Shown here: positions 1 through 11,915 of the stretch, piece after piece
Layout: each line of letters begins with the position of its first letter
Numbering within the stretch: the stretch's first letter is position 1
Assembly (NCBI GenBank): GCA_033064195.1
Contig: JARBJD010000037.1
Span: 248,001-312,000 of the forward strand
DNA: 64,000 nt
Direction of reading: 5' to 3'
Source of the DNA: Blattamonas nauphoetae
Lineage: Eukaryota > Preaxostyla > Oxymonadida
The notes under the pieces: generated by a model
Database searches by the model: none
Told to the model about the DNA's origin: nothing
What the model saw: the letters and a program-made list of their open reading frames with translations, nothing else
Position numbers and translations under genes: made by a program

Positions 1-2398
1 GGTGACGGTATACGGAGCAATGGTGACCAGGTTCTGAAGAGCTCTGCAACTGTTCCGCCCACAGCAGAGATTTGCAAAGGAAAGATGGACAGCATCGAAG
101 ATAACTGCTGTGAGTTGAAGAGAAGGAGATGTGGAAGCAAGACGTTGTTCTCTGCGGTCGTGTTCTTCTCGTGTTAGGAACGAGTGGATGACACCTGAAG
201 CCGTCCTTTCGGAGATCAAGTTGATGACGAAGGGCTTGATAGAAACAAGGAAAGAAAGTACAAGGTCACCACGAGCATGCTGGATAGCGTGTTGCACCGA
301 CGGGAGTTGTACCGGAGACGAGCATATTGAGAATACGGTGCTTTCAGAGTCGGTGGAAGGGAGACTCGTCAGATCGGAGAGAAGAATGTTGGATTTATCG
401 ATGATGGCTGGCTGAGTCATTCGGTTCAGCTCAGAGGGAGAGACAGAAAGGGCTTGGATTGTCTGATTGATGCGGAAGAGAATTGATTGTCCAGGGGTGT
501 CTGCAGCGGCGAGGGAAAGAGCACGCTGAGGTGTGAAGGTAGGAGGGAGTTGCGAAGTCTTGGTTGGGGCAGGAGTTGGTAATGTGCGGGTTGTTGTATA
601 GTCTGAAAGAAGAGGTGTGGTTGAAATGAGCCCGGACCGTTGATCCTGGCTTGAATCACGAGTGAGTGGCGACATGGGAAAGTGAGCAGTGTAACGCGGT
701 TGGAACATGGGCTGGTTTTGAGACAGCGATGAAGGAAGATGGTGTTGTTCGCTTGCGACAGTGGAAGAACTGAAGGGAGTGAAATGAGAGTTCCGAGAAA
801 CAGAGATATCACTGGTCTGCTGCTGGACTTGCCCATGGACTTCACTGTGCTGTAAAAACTGAGTTTGATAATGTTCATTGTTTGGGAGGGTGTTGAACGG
901 TATTGCCGATAAATTCCAGCTGCCCCCTTGATTATCTGCTTCTTGTGGGTTGGTAAGACGAGTGAAACTTGCTAGTTCCATGGGTGGCGAGGATGGTAAT
1001 GGCAGATACGACACTTGACGAATTTTTGCTATGGGAGAATTGAAACTTGCCACATGTGAGTTGGAGGGGTTGAGTGGAGGGGTTTTACGTTGATTCAATG
1101 TCGCAAGAGGTGATGCTTGGATACCATCCTTCGCTAATCGATTTGACGTATCAGAATTCGAATGATGCAGTAAAGTGTTGTCTGTATCAACAGTTTTTCC
1201 TGATTTTCGTCCGCTCGAATATGTTTCACTCTGTTTTGAGCCGGTGCCCCCGCTGGTGTTGCTTTTCGGGCTTGGAGTCGTAGCATGACTGAAGGTCTCT
1301 AAGGTTGGGGCAATGGGTTCCGACCCCAACGAAACCTTAGGAACAAGAAGGCTAAGTTCGACACCCATTGGTGACACTGTTGGAGATGTCGTAAAAAAAT
1401 CAAAGCCCATTGAACGTGGAGAATCGATTCCTGAGAAAGGTTCGCCTGTAGAATTGAATGAGACTGTGCTTTGAGCAGAGGAATGAAATTGAGGTGCAAA
1501 AAGATCGCCGGAATGTGGTGGGAACGCTGAAAAACTCGGATCAAAGTCAAATTGCGTTGAAAGCGGTGGATCTTTGCTGCTGATGGGAGACATTCGATAA
1601 AATTCTGAGGCAGGTGGATAATCAATTGCAGAGCGAGGCGACAGTGATGATGTTGCACTAAGCTGCATTTGACCGTCTGGTGATGTTGTCGGATCGGGTG
1701 CGAACAGGTCATGATCAAATGAAATTCCTGTGCGCGGACTCTTCCCTCCGAAAAATGATTCACGTTCTGTGAGAGCAGGATATTGTGAGGAAATAGTGAA
1801 CGAAGAGAGTGCTTCACTCATAGTGGAGTGGTTGTCGTTTGGATCAGACATCACTTGAAACCCAAACAATCCCAGGGGTGATGTTTCGGTAAATCCACCT
1901 CCTCCTGGATGAAGGAAGACCATGAAGAAATAGAAATGAGCACACTCTTTATTTCAGACATGAGTGGAAAGACGGGGCTAGAAACATCGGAATCTTTTTG
2001 GACAGGTGTTCCTATCTGTGAAAGAGTACTTGTGCGTGGAGGAGGTGAAATTGTCTGCTTTGGAATGCGATGAGTCCCACCAATGCTGGGCAAATGTGAA
2101 GCAGATTTTCGATCAAGTAAATCAGAGTCTGTTGGTGGTTGAGCTGACATTTTTGGTGTTGCGGAGGCAGGACGTGGAATCTGTAAGGAAATGACAATAA
2201 GAGGATTACAATAATGAAATAGTTTCAATGAACATTGTATGATATATTTAGAGTGGAAATTTAGTAAAAAGAATCATGGAAAGATGAATAGGGAGAAAAT
2301 GCACAAGAAATCAATACGACATCGTCAAGAACATCTGCATCATCTCTGCCAATCGGTCGCTCACGGACAGACAACAGTTCCGTCCTTCCTGGCTCCAT
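1..2398 (-). CDS. Ser/Pro/Thr-rich protein of unknown function, 3' end outside window
   Basis: I do not recognise this protein. The model starts at the ATG at 2398 with exons 2318-2398, 1946-2180 and 1-1904; the introns are 2181-2317 (GTATTG..TTACAG) and 1905-1945 (41 nt). Both junctions keep the frame, and exon 3 stays open for about 634 codons to the window edge, so the C-terminus is missing. The first 500 or so residues look disordered, rich in Ser, Thr, Pro and Gln, with many SP and TP pairs. Only the last 120 visible residues look folded, with hydrophobic helical stretches and several cysteines, possibly a HEAT-like start. A small upstream frame begins at about 2475 and ends before the chosen ATG. 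It could be a regulator or scaffold; no function is claimed. The frame is secure, the exact start less so. Confidence 0.7.
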
Positions 2399-2610
2399 GG
2401 AAGTCGGAGGGCCAGGAGTATTGATAGTATGGTTTGATCGCTTCAATTCGCGGTTCTTGAGTAATTAGACATCAAACACCGTTTGCTTCTCCAAGGGTTT
2501 AATTAAAAGCAATTCGAGAAAATAGTGTTGTCTTTGTACCTCGAATATGGTGGTGAGTGTGCGAGGTTATGACACTAATACAAAAGAGGAAATGGAGACA
2601 CAAAGAAGTG

Positions 2611-5600
2611 TCAAGACGATTCGAATTGAGCAAAAGAAGAAGAAATCTCACATGAAAAGATAGACGTAAAAGATGCCAAAATGTCCTGGCGCATCTCAGG
2701 AGTGTAAGAAGTGTGGTGGGTTATCTCCGACAGGCGGACGTACTGTGCGTAGAGCTGCTTGTAGAAGTCGAGGATATGAAAGGAAAGAATATCTATGACG
2801 TCAGATGGAGTGGTGGTGACATGAAGCGAGGCACAGTGCTGTGCAGTGAGTGGGGTCGACAATATGCAAGCAACTGGGTTGTTGGGATGACGGTCGACGC
2901 CTGGAGTGGATGCGGTGTTTGGCGTTGGTGGCGAATGAGGTAAGGTTGGGGAAGGGGTGACAGATGGCTGCCCCGGAACAGGAGTGGAGGGGTATGATGA
3001 ATACAGTACACGGACAAACTCGTCCTCAATGAAGAAGCGGAGGATCTGGTGTCCTCTCAACTTAAGTTCTAGAACACTCAACTCAATTTGGGCTGGTTTC
3101 TCTTGTTGAATTTTGGGGTCGTATCTCTTCGCTGAACCGGTTGTACTGAGTGGCCTTTCGGGTTGGTCTTTGTTTGTGCCTGTTGGCGAGGAATCCGAGA
3201 GGATTTCGTTGATCTCCTTGATCTCGTCGACTTTTTCAGAAGAATTTGAGTCTGCTCTTTTGTCAGTCTCTGTGGAATCAGGATTTGATTCGGTTGTTGC
3301 TGGTTCTGTTGTAGTGGGCTCTGTTTGGGGTACTTCCGGTTTTTCTCCATCAGAATTCTGTGTTGTGTCGGTTGGTTGTTCCTTGTTCTGAATGTCCTCC
3401 TCACCCTTCTCGAGGGAGAACACAACCTTCCTCACATCCAGACTGTCAATCAACACGAGTTGGATTTCAGTCCATTTCTCGTCGCTTTCCACAAGTAGCA
3501 GCGACGAATCAAGAAGTCGGACGACGATGTGAGAGAATGGGATGGAGCAGAACGGGCTCATCCGTTCGACCTGGAACCCAGACGGAAATTGGATGAGATG
3601 AATCTCGCGTGCGATCGGTCTGAGTTCCGGAAGTGGCTCCTTGTTTTTGGGATCTTTCAACTTCTCCCTCAAAGTCCTCTCGTTCTCCACGCGGAAACGT
3701 TCTCTGATCAGGTGGACCACAAAGAACTGCTTCTCCTCTTCCGAATGGAACTGGAGCCTGACACGTCGATCGGTGATGAGAGCGCTGCTGGAGGACATTC
3801 CTTGTCCGAAGGTGGTTGATGGGGCGTCCGTTCCTGCGAGTGTCGACGCCCGCTGGCGTTGCGTGCGAGGCGACAGATGGTCAGACGAGAGCAAGACTGG
3901 CGACCCACTTCCTACCACTGGTTTGGCTGACTTCATCAAAAACTTTGGGATGGCCTGGGGAGGCTTCAACTGAGCAAACGGCATGGAGAGAAGACTGCTT
4001 TTTGGAGCCGGAGACAGGACGAATGTGGGTGAGGGAAGAGCTGGATCGTAATACTCCCGCATCGCCATTCGCAGTGGCATGTCACCAACTCGGGTGGCAA
4101 AGTTGTGGTGGAAGACGGACGTCCCAAACACGACGTCCTTTTCTGTCTTGTTCAGAATCAGACTCACTGTGAGCTGGTTCTCCACAGCCTTGGCGATGAT
4201 TTTGTCGATCAAGTGGAATGGGATGAACTCTTGGATACGCTTCTCCTCAACAAAAATAAGGCCATGCGCTTCCAGCAAGATGCATGATTTTGAAGAGAGC
4301 TGACCATTTGGGAGATATCTCTGACAGGCGATTGCTGTTGATGTGAAGGGTGTTTGGTTTGAAGCAACTCCCATTGGTGACAGCAAAACTTGTGTGGAGG
4401 AGAAGCTGGTTGACGTCCGGGCTGCAGAAAACGGGGAGATGGCATCATCTCCGACGAGAGTGGGGCGATGGGTCGGTCTTGGTGTGAGGCTTCCAAGATT
4501 TGGTTTTGATTCTGTCGGCAGTTGAGAAAGGCCAGGCGAACACTGTGCATTGACAGGAGCACGGAGCAACGAAGAATTCGATGGTGATGCTGCTTGTGTT
4601 AGGAAGGGGCGGACTGGTTGTGCAATGACGTATGTGCTATCTGTCAGGATGGAGTAGATAGTGGACGTGTCAATTGTTGGGCGGCCTTTTTCAGCAATTC
4701 TGGTTTGCTGCTTCGTTGAGACAAGCTGTCTGCTAAACTGGAAGTGGATTGACGGGAAGAGAGAGGAGAGGAACAAAGAGAACATTGCTGAGTACGACGA
4801 TGGGCCAACAAATGTCATTGTCCCAAAAGTATTGACGATGTCTGGGAGAGGCGGCTCGTACGACTTCTCGTTGGTGAGTCGGGTGACTTTGCGCGACAGG
4901 GGAGATGCCTTATCAAGTGGACTATATGGAATTTCAATGTCTTCCGCAGAGCTCACAGAATACGAGCGACGGACAATCTTCAACGTCCTGTTTTGGTGTG
5001 TCTGTGGAGTGAATTTGACTGACGGAAGTGTCATGTGTGCGCGCGAAGGGAAGTATGACGGACCTTGCGGGAGGGAAGATGTCGACAAAAGAGTGTTCAC
5101 AGACGATGGTGTCGTTGCCAGGTCGTCGGAGAGGTTGTCGCTTTCGAAGATCGATGGAAGGTCCACAGGGATCGTCAAGTCACCCTGAAAATTGGTTGGG
5201 AGTTGGGTGAGTTCTGAAGCTGTTGCGGCAGGTGGGGTTGAACCAGGCGCCAGTCCTATCGGACCACATCCCAACGTTTGATGAGACAAGGAGTGTTTCA
5301 GGAAGGGGAGCTGGCGGAGAGAGTTTCCGGGAGGATTTGAAGAACTGTGTGGAGGAGGTGTGTTCTGAGGTGTGTCTTCGTGTTCTGATGAAACAGAGAA
5401 GTTGGCGGAGAGAGTGTGGGTGAGTTTTGACGGGGTGATCTCTCCTTTGTCTTCGGGCCTCTTGACGTGTTCGCTCTTTACAGTTGCGGTCGCTGGTTCC
5501 TTCGGTTGTTCATGCTTTGTCGGCCCATTGTCTATTTTATGTTCCTCCTCCTTCTTCTCTTCCTCATTGTTTTTCTCCTGCTTTGCTTCCTCCTTTGCTT

Positions 5601-8221
5601 CATCATCCTTCACTTCGTCCTTCTTTTCCTCCTCATTCTCTTCCTCCTCCTTCTCTTCCTTCTTGTCTTCATCATTCTTTGCTTCTTTCTTCGTTTCCTC
5701 CTTCTTCTCCTCCTCCTTTTCAACCTTTTTCGGTTCATTTTCTTCCTTTTGGTCTGATTCTTCGTGCGTTTTGTCATTCTCTTTCGTCTTCTCATCTTGG
5801 CTCAAAAGACCACCTTCTTCCTGTTTTTGTTTTTCTTCATTTCTGATTCGGAGAGTTTCTTTGATCTCTCTGCGCAACATGACTTGCAAATCATTAATAT
5901 CGTTTGATTTCTTTGACTTCGATTGTTCCTCCAGCTGTTTCTTTCTCTCTTCTTCTTCCTTCTTTCTCTTTCTTTCTTCTTTTTCTTTTTCCTTCTTTCT
6001 CTTTTTCTCATCTTCTTCCTCTTTTCTTTTCTTCCGTTCGCATTCCTCTTCCTCCTTCCTTTTCCTCTTTTCCTCCTTCTCTTCTTCTTTCTTTCGTTTT
6101 TTCTCTTCTTCCTCTTCCTTCCTCTTTCTCTTCTCCTCCTTCTCCTCTTCCTTCCTTCGCCTCTTCTCATCTTCCAATTCCTCTTTATTTTTCTTCTTCT
6201 CCATTTCTTCTTCATCTCCTCCCTTCTCTCTGTCTGACACCTCATCAATCATCTGATCATCAGTCGGCTGATTTGACGGGCCTGAAGTCGGAGAGTTCTG
6301 TTCCGAAGGATCCGAAGTTTGCTTCATTTTGTACCAGAACGAAATTGCGAAGGCTGTTGAAAGCCCCAAGCGTACGAGATTTTGAGAAACAGGTGTGAGG
6401 CAGGACTCAACAGAAAAGGGGGCGGAGTTGCCTGTGGAGTCAATGAAGACGTTGATAGTCTGTTTGGCAGACTGCGAATAAGCAAGGAAGAACGAAATGA
6501 CAAATAAAGAGATGGACTTTGTGGATGGACACGGTGATAAAGTCAGGAAATCATGTGGAGTGATGTGGATATCAAGTGAATCTTTCGTTGACGAAAGGGG
6601 TGTGATGAAACGAGTTGACTGAAGAGTGGCGAGCTCGGAATTTGGGATTAACGAAAGGACCTTCGTTGATAAATGGAGGTTAACTTGGGACTTGGTAAGA
6701 TACTTTGTTCCCCATTTGTTGGATGAATTTGATGGGGATGCGACAGTATTGGGAGCTGGATCAGGTAGTGGATTCATGGAAGTCTGAAAAAGTGAAATCT
6801 TTGCAGTGTTAGAGGAATGAGCAAGGGGATTCACTTTTTCAGACGGTTGTGATTGAGTAGTCGACGAACGGGCCATGTTAACGATGGTCCGAAGGGATGG
6901 GAGATTACAGTCAGAAAGGTCGATTGAAAAACGGGCTTTAAGGAGTTGTTCAACTGAATAATGATGAATAAAGAGAGAAGAACAAACTATGTCGTGGAAA
7001 CTGATGTGAGATAGTGTCATTGGCGAGGAAGAAAGGTTTGGATATTTCACTAACAAGTGTCTTTCTGATTCTCCACCGTTCGAACTCCTCAAAGAATTCT
7101 TCATCGTCTGGATCATACTCTTCAATATCACTTTCCATTTCAGCAATTCTTTCATTCCATCGCTCCAATAGCATGTCCTTTTGATGTTCGATGATTTGCC
7201 AGAGTTGGCAAAGATCAGAAATAAATCTAACCGTATCCGGAGTATCTCGTAATTTCTCCCAAAATGTTGGAGCTGTTTTACTTGGAGGTGGTGCAGTTTT
7301 TCCTCTTTCGCAAACAGCGAGGAGAAAATCGTTCATCCTGGCTTGGTTTCGTTGAACATAATCGTTCATAACTTTCATCTTTTCTTCTTTTAAGCCAAGT
7401 TCAACGCCATTTGAGAGACTTTGGAGGACCTTTGTGATGACGAGTAAGTTTTTCTGAGTGTTCCGAGAGATTTGGCAATTTTCTTGTGATTCTGGAATGA
7501 ACGGCATGCTAGCATTGATCATATCAGATCCAAACAAAGAAGGACAAATAAATCGAAGGAATAATAGTCCACCAACGAGCGCTGTCGGGGAGGACAGAGA
7601 GTCAGAATGTTGTTGTGAGAGAGTCAGTACAAAATTAGAAATGAAGCAAATAGAATATGGTAAAGCGTCAATTGATTCTTGGGAAGTAATGGAATTTAGG
7701 TAAGCATCGAGATAGCGTTCAGTATTCTGGGAAAGGACGAGAGATGTTGGAAGTTGAAAATGACAGGAATTCAAACTAATTTTGCTTTCTCGATCTGTTC
7801 ATCAACCTCATCCTGTGTCTGATCAGGTCTGTGATAGTGGATAAATGAAATAGAAAAAGAAGTAGAATTCAAACTGAATAGTGAATGAGAGATTGAGTGA
7901 TTTGTCTTGCGAAATTTGTTGCGTCACAGGTGAAAGAAATTGATACAAATAATCTGATCCAACATCTTTCAGATATTTGCTGATTAATTTAGTCGCCATG
8001 CTATTTTGGCGAAGAATAGAGCCACCAGATGATGCGTTCTCGAATTCCATGGAAACGAGGGCCTTCATCAGCGAAATAAGAGCACTAGATCCCGGGAGTG
8101 AGTGTAAAATTAACGTTGATAAAATTGCTTGCTCATCTGCATTGGCTTGTTTGCAGATATCAATGATTGCACTTAAAGAATCTTGGAAAAAGAGATCCAC
8201 ACTCTGTTGAGCAAAGAACAT
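2611..8221 (-). CDS. RasGAP-domain protein with long KEKE coiled coil and PH-like tail
   Basis: Predicted Ras-family GTPase-activating protein of 1805 residues. Exons are 7875-8221, 7777-7828, 7051-7726 and 2611-6953, with introns of 46, 50 and 97 nt; the total is divisible by three. The GAP domain fills roughly residues 1-300. It has the arginine-finger segment SILRQNSMATK (Arg near residue 71) and the FLRFICPSL signature near residue 190, both diagnostic of RasGAPs. Residues about 600-820 are almost pure Glu, Lys and Arg (KEKE), probably a long charged coiled coil. The rest of the long last exon is Ser/Pro-rich, with stretches around nt 4170-4330 and 3440-3770 that look like PH or GRAM folds; that is inference. 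The start at 8221 is the first ATG in frame, and a further 5' exon is possible because RasGAP domains usually have more sequence before this point. Confidence 0.85.
5500..6240 (-). repeat. KEKE-coding low-complexity tract inside the RasGAP gene
   Basis: On the plus strand this is pyrimidine-rich (tct/ctc/ttc runs); on the minus strand it codes Lys, Glu and Arg in short imperfect blocks such as RKRKEEEE. It reads as a purine/pyrimidine-biased imperfect repeat within one exon, and it produces long false Ser/Phe/Leu-rich frames on the opposite strand. Confidence 0.85.
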
Positions 8222-8464
8222 AATCAAAAAGTTGGGGAAAGATAGCAAGATCCGCGAGTGGTGACGTCATTGTGAAGGACAGACTGTAAGAATTACCTCT
8301 GGGTCGATCAGAAATATCCTGATTCGAATTGGTTAACTTTGAGATTAATATGATCTAAAATCAGGACCGAAAGGTTTTACACGGATAAACATTATATTCG
8401 GGGTTGAAAGAAGATGGTATCAAAATCATGTTTAAAATGAAGATCAAGACACAAAAATGATAGC

Positions 8465-9663
8465 CTAGGTTGCCCCAAGTAAACAATCTTCCTTAATCCT
8501 ATCAGTAATCTAGAAGACAGGTCAGGAAGAGAAGAAGACAGACAGAATGAACAGTTTCCTCAATTTGTTGAAATGTTGTTTTTCTCTCTTCTTTCTCTGT
8601 TTCAATGAGGCTATTAACCTCTTCAACAATACGAGTCCATTCCGCTGTCAATTTTTCTTCAATACTTTGATTGAGTGTGATGAATCTGACTAGATCCACT
8701 TTGGTTGCTTGAATGTCACGATCCAATGCAGAAAAGAAGTTATTGCTTCGTTTTTCAAGTGCTGAAATTTCGTCACCAATTTGTTGATGAAGGGCAGCTT
8801 CGTTATGTGTGGCAGATGTCAGAGAATTTTCAATTCGTGACTGTTGAGTGAAGTCTTAGAAAAAAGAGAAATACAGCGAGTTCTGTTGCCTTTGCATTAT
8901 GTTGTTTGAGCTCAAGATTAACTTTATCCAATATAGCGGATTTATCCTTGAGATCTCGCTCTGCAGAGATAGGTTGAGATATAAATGAAAACAGACCGAT
9001 ATTTTCCAACCTACTGGACGATTCCTCACAGATAGTCTTCATCTTCTGTGTCTCTTCCATAAAGACAGAAAGAGACTCATTTTGAACTGGCGTGAAAATA
9101 GTTGAGAGAGTTTCGCGGAGTTCAACGAAGAGAGATTGTCTTTTCTCTCTTTCAAGATCTAAGTTTCTTTCCAAACGAACAAGAAGTTGTTCTAGAACTA
9201 ATATTTTGGCTGAGTCCGCATTTCTCCGATCTTGAGCTTGTTTTTTTAAAGCTTCAACAAAAGTGGGTTGTTCCCTGAGGGGAAATCAAAATAATAGGAA
9301 AATATTGAATAAAATGGGAGGAAAGACCACAAACGGGATATCTGATGATTGGGTGATTTCTTCTATATGATCTGTTTGTTCAGTTGGAGGATCTTCAACT
9401 TTTTGAGATTCAACAATCGGTGTTGTGTCTTTATGGTGAAACAAAACGAAAAAAAGTCAGTGTGGTGTGTAGAAGTATACCGTTTTCCGGTGGAACTGGA
9501 AGAACTTGTTGTGACTGAGGTTCAGCTTCGTTTTTTGGAGTTGATTTTGATTTTCTTGGTGACGATGTTTTCTCGGTGTTTTTGACTAATGATCGTTTTG
9601 GTTTAGCCAGTTCTAAGGGAAATATTTCTGAAAAAAAAGTGTCTTACGCTTTGACGAACTCAT
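8465..9663 (-). CDS. SF-assemblin/beta-giardin-like coiled-coil protein
   Basis: Predicted filament-forming coiled-coil protein of 315 residues. Seven exons: 9648-9663, 9481-9612, 9335-9428, 8997-9274, 8875-8960, 8544-8840 and 8465-8509. Introns are 34-60 nt and all keep frame; the stop is TAG. The first 80 residues are basic and Ser/Pro-rich. The rest is heptad-rich alpha helix full of Glu, Lys, Arg and Ile with almost no Pro or Cys, in segments such as LDLEREKRQSL, and it ends in a short IKEDCLLGAT-type tail. Length, short basic Ser/Pro head, uninterrupted rod and absence of other domains match the SF-assemblin/giardin family, whose members build the striated fibres of flagellar roots and, in Giardia, the ventral disc. 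A different coiled-coil protein remains possible. The gene lies between the RasGAP start and the glucosidase II beta stop, about 110-240 nt from each. Confidence 0.7.
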
Positions 9664-9773
9664 TCACTCGAATCAGGAGAAAAAGAGAAATTAAGGGAAA
9701 AGTCAACTCACGAATGCGAACTCTAAAGTGTGAAATGAGACAGAAAATATAGTGAAAATAGAATTTTATGGAA

Positions 9774-11832
9774 CTATAGTTCCGATTCGAAGACATGATC
9801 CATTTCAGTGTCGATCACTTGTTTTGTGTCCTTATCGATCTCTCCCTGTTCAGCGTTGGCTTGCCGCTTGATCTCCTCCCACTCCTTATCATCATCCTCC
9901 CACGTCCTAAACACACCTCTAGCCTCATCCTCCTGGATATGTCTCTTCATTTTCAGTTTCTCGTTCCAATACGACACTTCGGGTGTCCACCGGAATTCGG
10001 GGTCCTGAATAGGCGCCTCGTTGATGTAGTCATCAAGCGACTTTTGGAGGAAAGAGGGAAGAGCAGTTTCACAACCGCAGGGCGAGAAGAATTCCTGGGA
10101 AAGTGAGAAGGGAGGGGTGATACCGCCCACATGCCGATCCCGTCGTTGGTGATTGACATTGTCGACATGTTCACTTTCTCTGTCCCACAACGGATGTTCA
10201 GAAACACGTCGTTTTCGGTCCGATTGAAGCGACGAGTGATCTCGGCTTCGAGTTTGGAGTCGGTTGGGACGAAGGGGAGTGAGGAGCGCTCTTGGAAGTA
10301 CATTTGGTGAAGGACGTTTGTGAAATTGTGGAAGAAGCTGTGCGAATGACAAAGAAAGCAGCAGACACTGTCTGTGACTTGGTGTTGGACTGTTTCATTC
10401 GAAAAGTGACTTGCTCGCCGAAGATGACAGTCCAGACAGCACTGACAGATGAAGACGAGGATGATCAAATGAGAAGGACAGACTCCTCGTTCTCGCCGGA
10501 GAACTCGCGCCCAAAATATTGGGAGAGGCACCAGTCAGTTGTCGCTGAAGGATGAAAGAGAAGGGAGGGATACTGTTGGCTTGAGAAAGGAATTGTTGAT
10601 GGGAGTGGAGGCGGTTGGCTTGGGTGAAGAATGTGTCAAGTTTGGATGAGAGAGGGAGAGGCTTTGGAGTGAAAACTAAGAAAATATGTGAAAATGGAAG
10701 ATACCGGAAGAGAGAGCTTGTCTGGCTTTCTGATAGGATGTTTGGATCCAATTTTTGGCCCGAGTGAGCATCGATGATGGAGCTGATGAGTCCGATTCTT
10801 GCCCCATTGATTTGCGAATGGTTTCTTCCATCTTTTGTCGTTCTTCTTCCAAAATTCTGGTTTTCTCCATCTCTTTTTGGTCTGATGAAAGTGAAAAAGA
10901 ACAGGTTCTCTCAGAGGAAGATACATACTGATTTCATTTTCGAGTGTTTCCACGAGGGAATTGATTCTTGTTTGTTCTTTTTCAACAAAACTGCGCAAAT
11001 GATTCAACGATTCTGACGTATTGAACCGTTCTTTAATCGCAATTGCCTGAAATCATTCCTGGAAAAGATGCAAACTTTAGAGGTTGTCGAGATTGCCTCT
11101 CTTCTTGAATTCACGAATTCATCATGTGAAGCTTTGCAATTACTACTGATTGTGCCATCAAATGATGAAAAAATATCGGTATTTAGAGCAGGATTTCGGT
11201 AGAGAGGCTCATCGATTCCATCGCAGCAGTCTGTCATATATGAAGGGAAAAAGAATAAACCCAGAATAGAATCGTTGACTTTATACGATTCAATGTAATA
11301 TCCAGTATATCCTGGGTTGTTGCACCAGAAATTTCCGAGAGGATTCGCGTATGTTCCTGGTTCGTCACTTCCATCTTCACAGTCTAAAACACCATCATTG
11401 ATTTTACTACGTGGAATCCTACATAATGAAAAGTGTTGAGAGAAATATCATATATGGTCGAAGTTCTGTGTAAAGGTAAGGAAGTACGAACACTTTCTTG
11501 CCATCGAGACATGTAAATAACTCCTGATTGTATTGATCAAAATCTGGAGGATAAAGGACAAATGTATCACTGTTTTGATGAGGAAAACACAAACATGCTG
11601 GATGAACACCAATGAGATGGTCAGGAAGGTCCGTGATGTTAATTGCATCGAGAACACCACACAAAAGGAAAAATTGGGACAACTACGATGTGTGAGGAGC
11701 ATAAGAATGATGAATAAATCGAATGAAAGAAATCATGCCATGGGACACTTCGATTTGATTGAGAAAAAGTTGATCCAAACCAACACTGACCTGAATTTTG
11801 ACTCTGACGTTGTCTGCAGGACTTATTACCAT
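9774..11832 (-). CDS. Glucosidase II beta subunit (PRKCSH-like)
   Basis: Non-catalytic subunit of ER glucosidase II, which trims glucose from N-glycans. Eleven exons add up to 520 residues: the ATG at 11830-11832, then 11492-11682, 11261-11418, 11076-11230, 10929-11046, 10705-10881, 10574-10675, 10484-10544, 10379-10441, 10124-10337 and 9774-10094. The N-terminus is hydrophobic (LSQFFLLCGVLDA), a likely signal peptide. Two LDLa-like motifs follow, DCEDGSDEPGT and DCCDGIDE, in the spacing typical of this family, then a charged coiled coil. The C-terminal part has NIRCG and FFSPCGC, which fit the end of an MRH (mannose-6-phosphate receptor homology) domain. Human PRKCSH is of similar length. 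The protein ends in ESEL, only distantly like HDEL. The first exon consisting of ATG alone is a guess that keeps frame; exons in the middle of the tail are less certain. Confidence 0.8.
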
Positions 11833-11915
11833 TCAATATGAAAATAAATGTTTCATCTGAGCCCATTTCATCACAAATGCAGGAGTAAATGGTTCATCTT
11901 CACTCTGAAATGAAA

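Noticed and set aside
1299-1817. His/Gln/Leu-rich minus-strand frame of 172 codons
   Set aside because: It is an off-frame shadow of the Ser/Pro-rich partial gene, which is open over the same stretch in another frame and continues to the window edge.
5372-6256. Long plus-strand frame coding Ser/Phe/Leu-rich sequence
   Set aside because: It is the exact antisense of the RasGAP KEKE tract; composition follows from the purine/pyrimidine bias and it has no domain.
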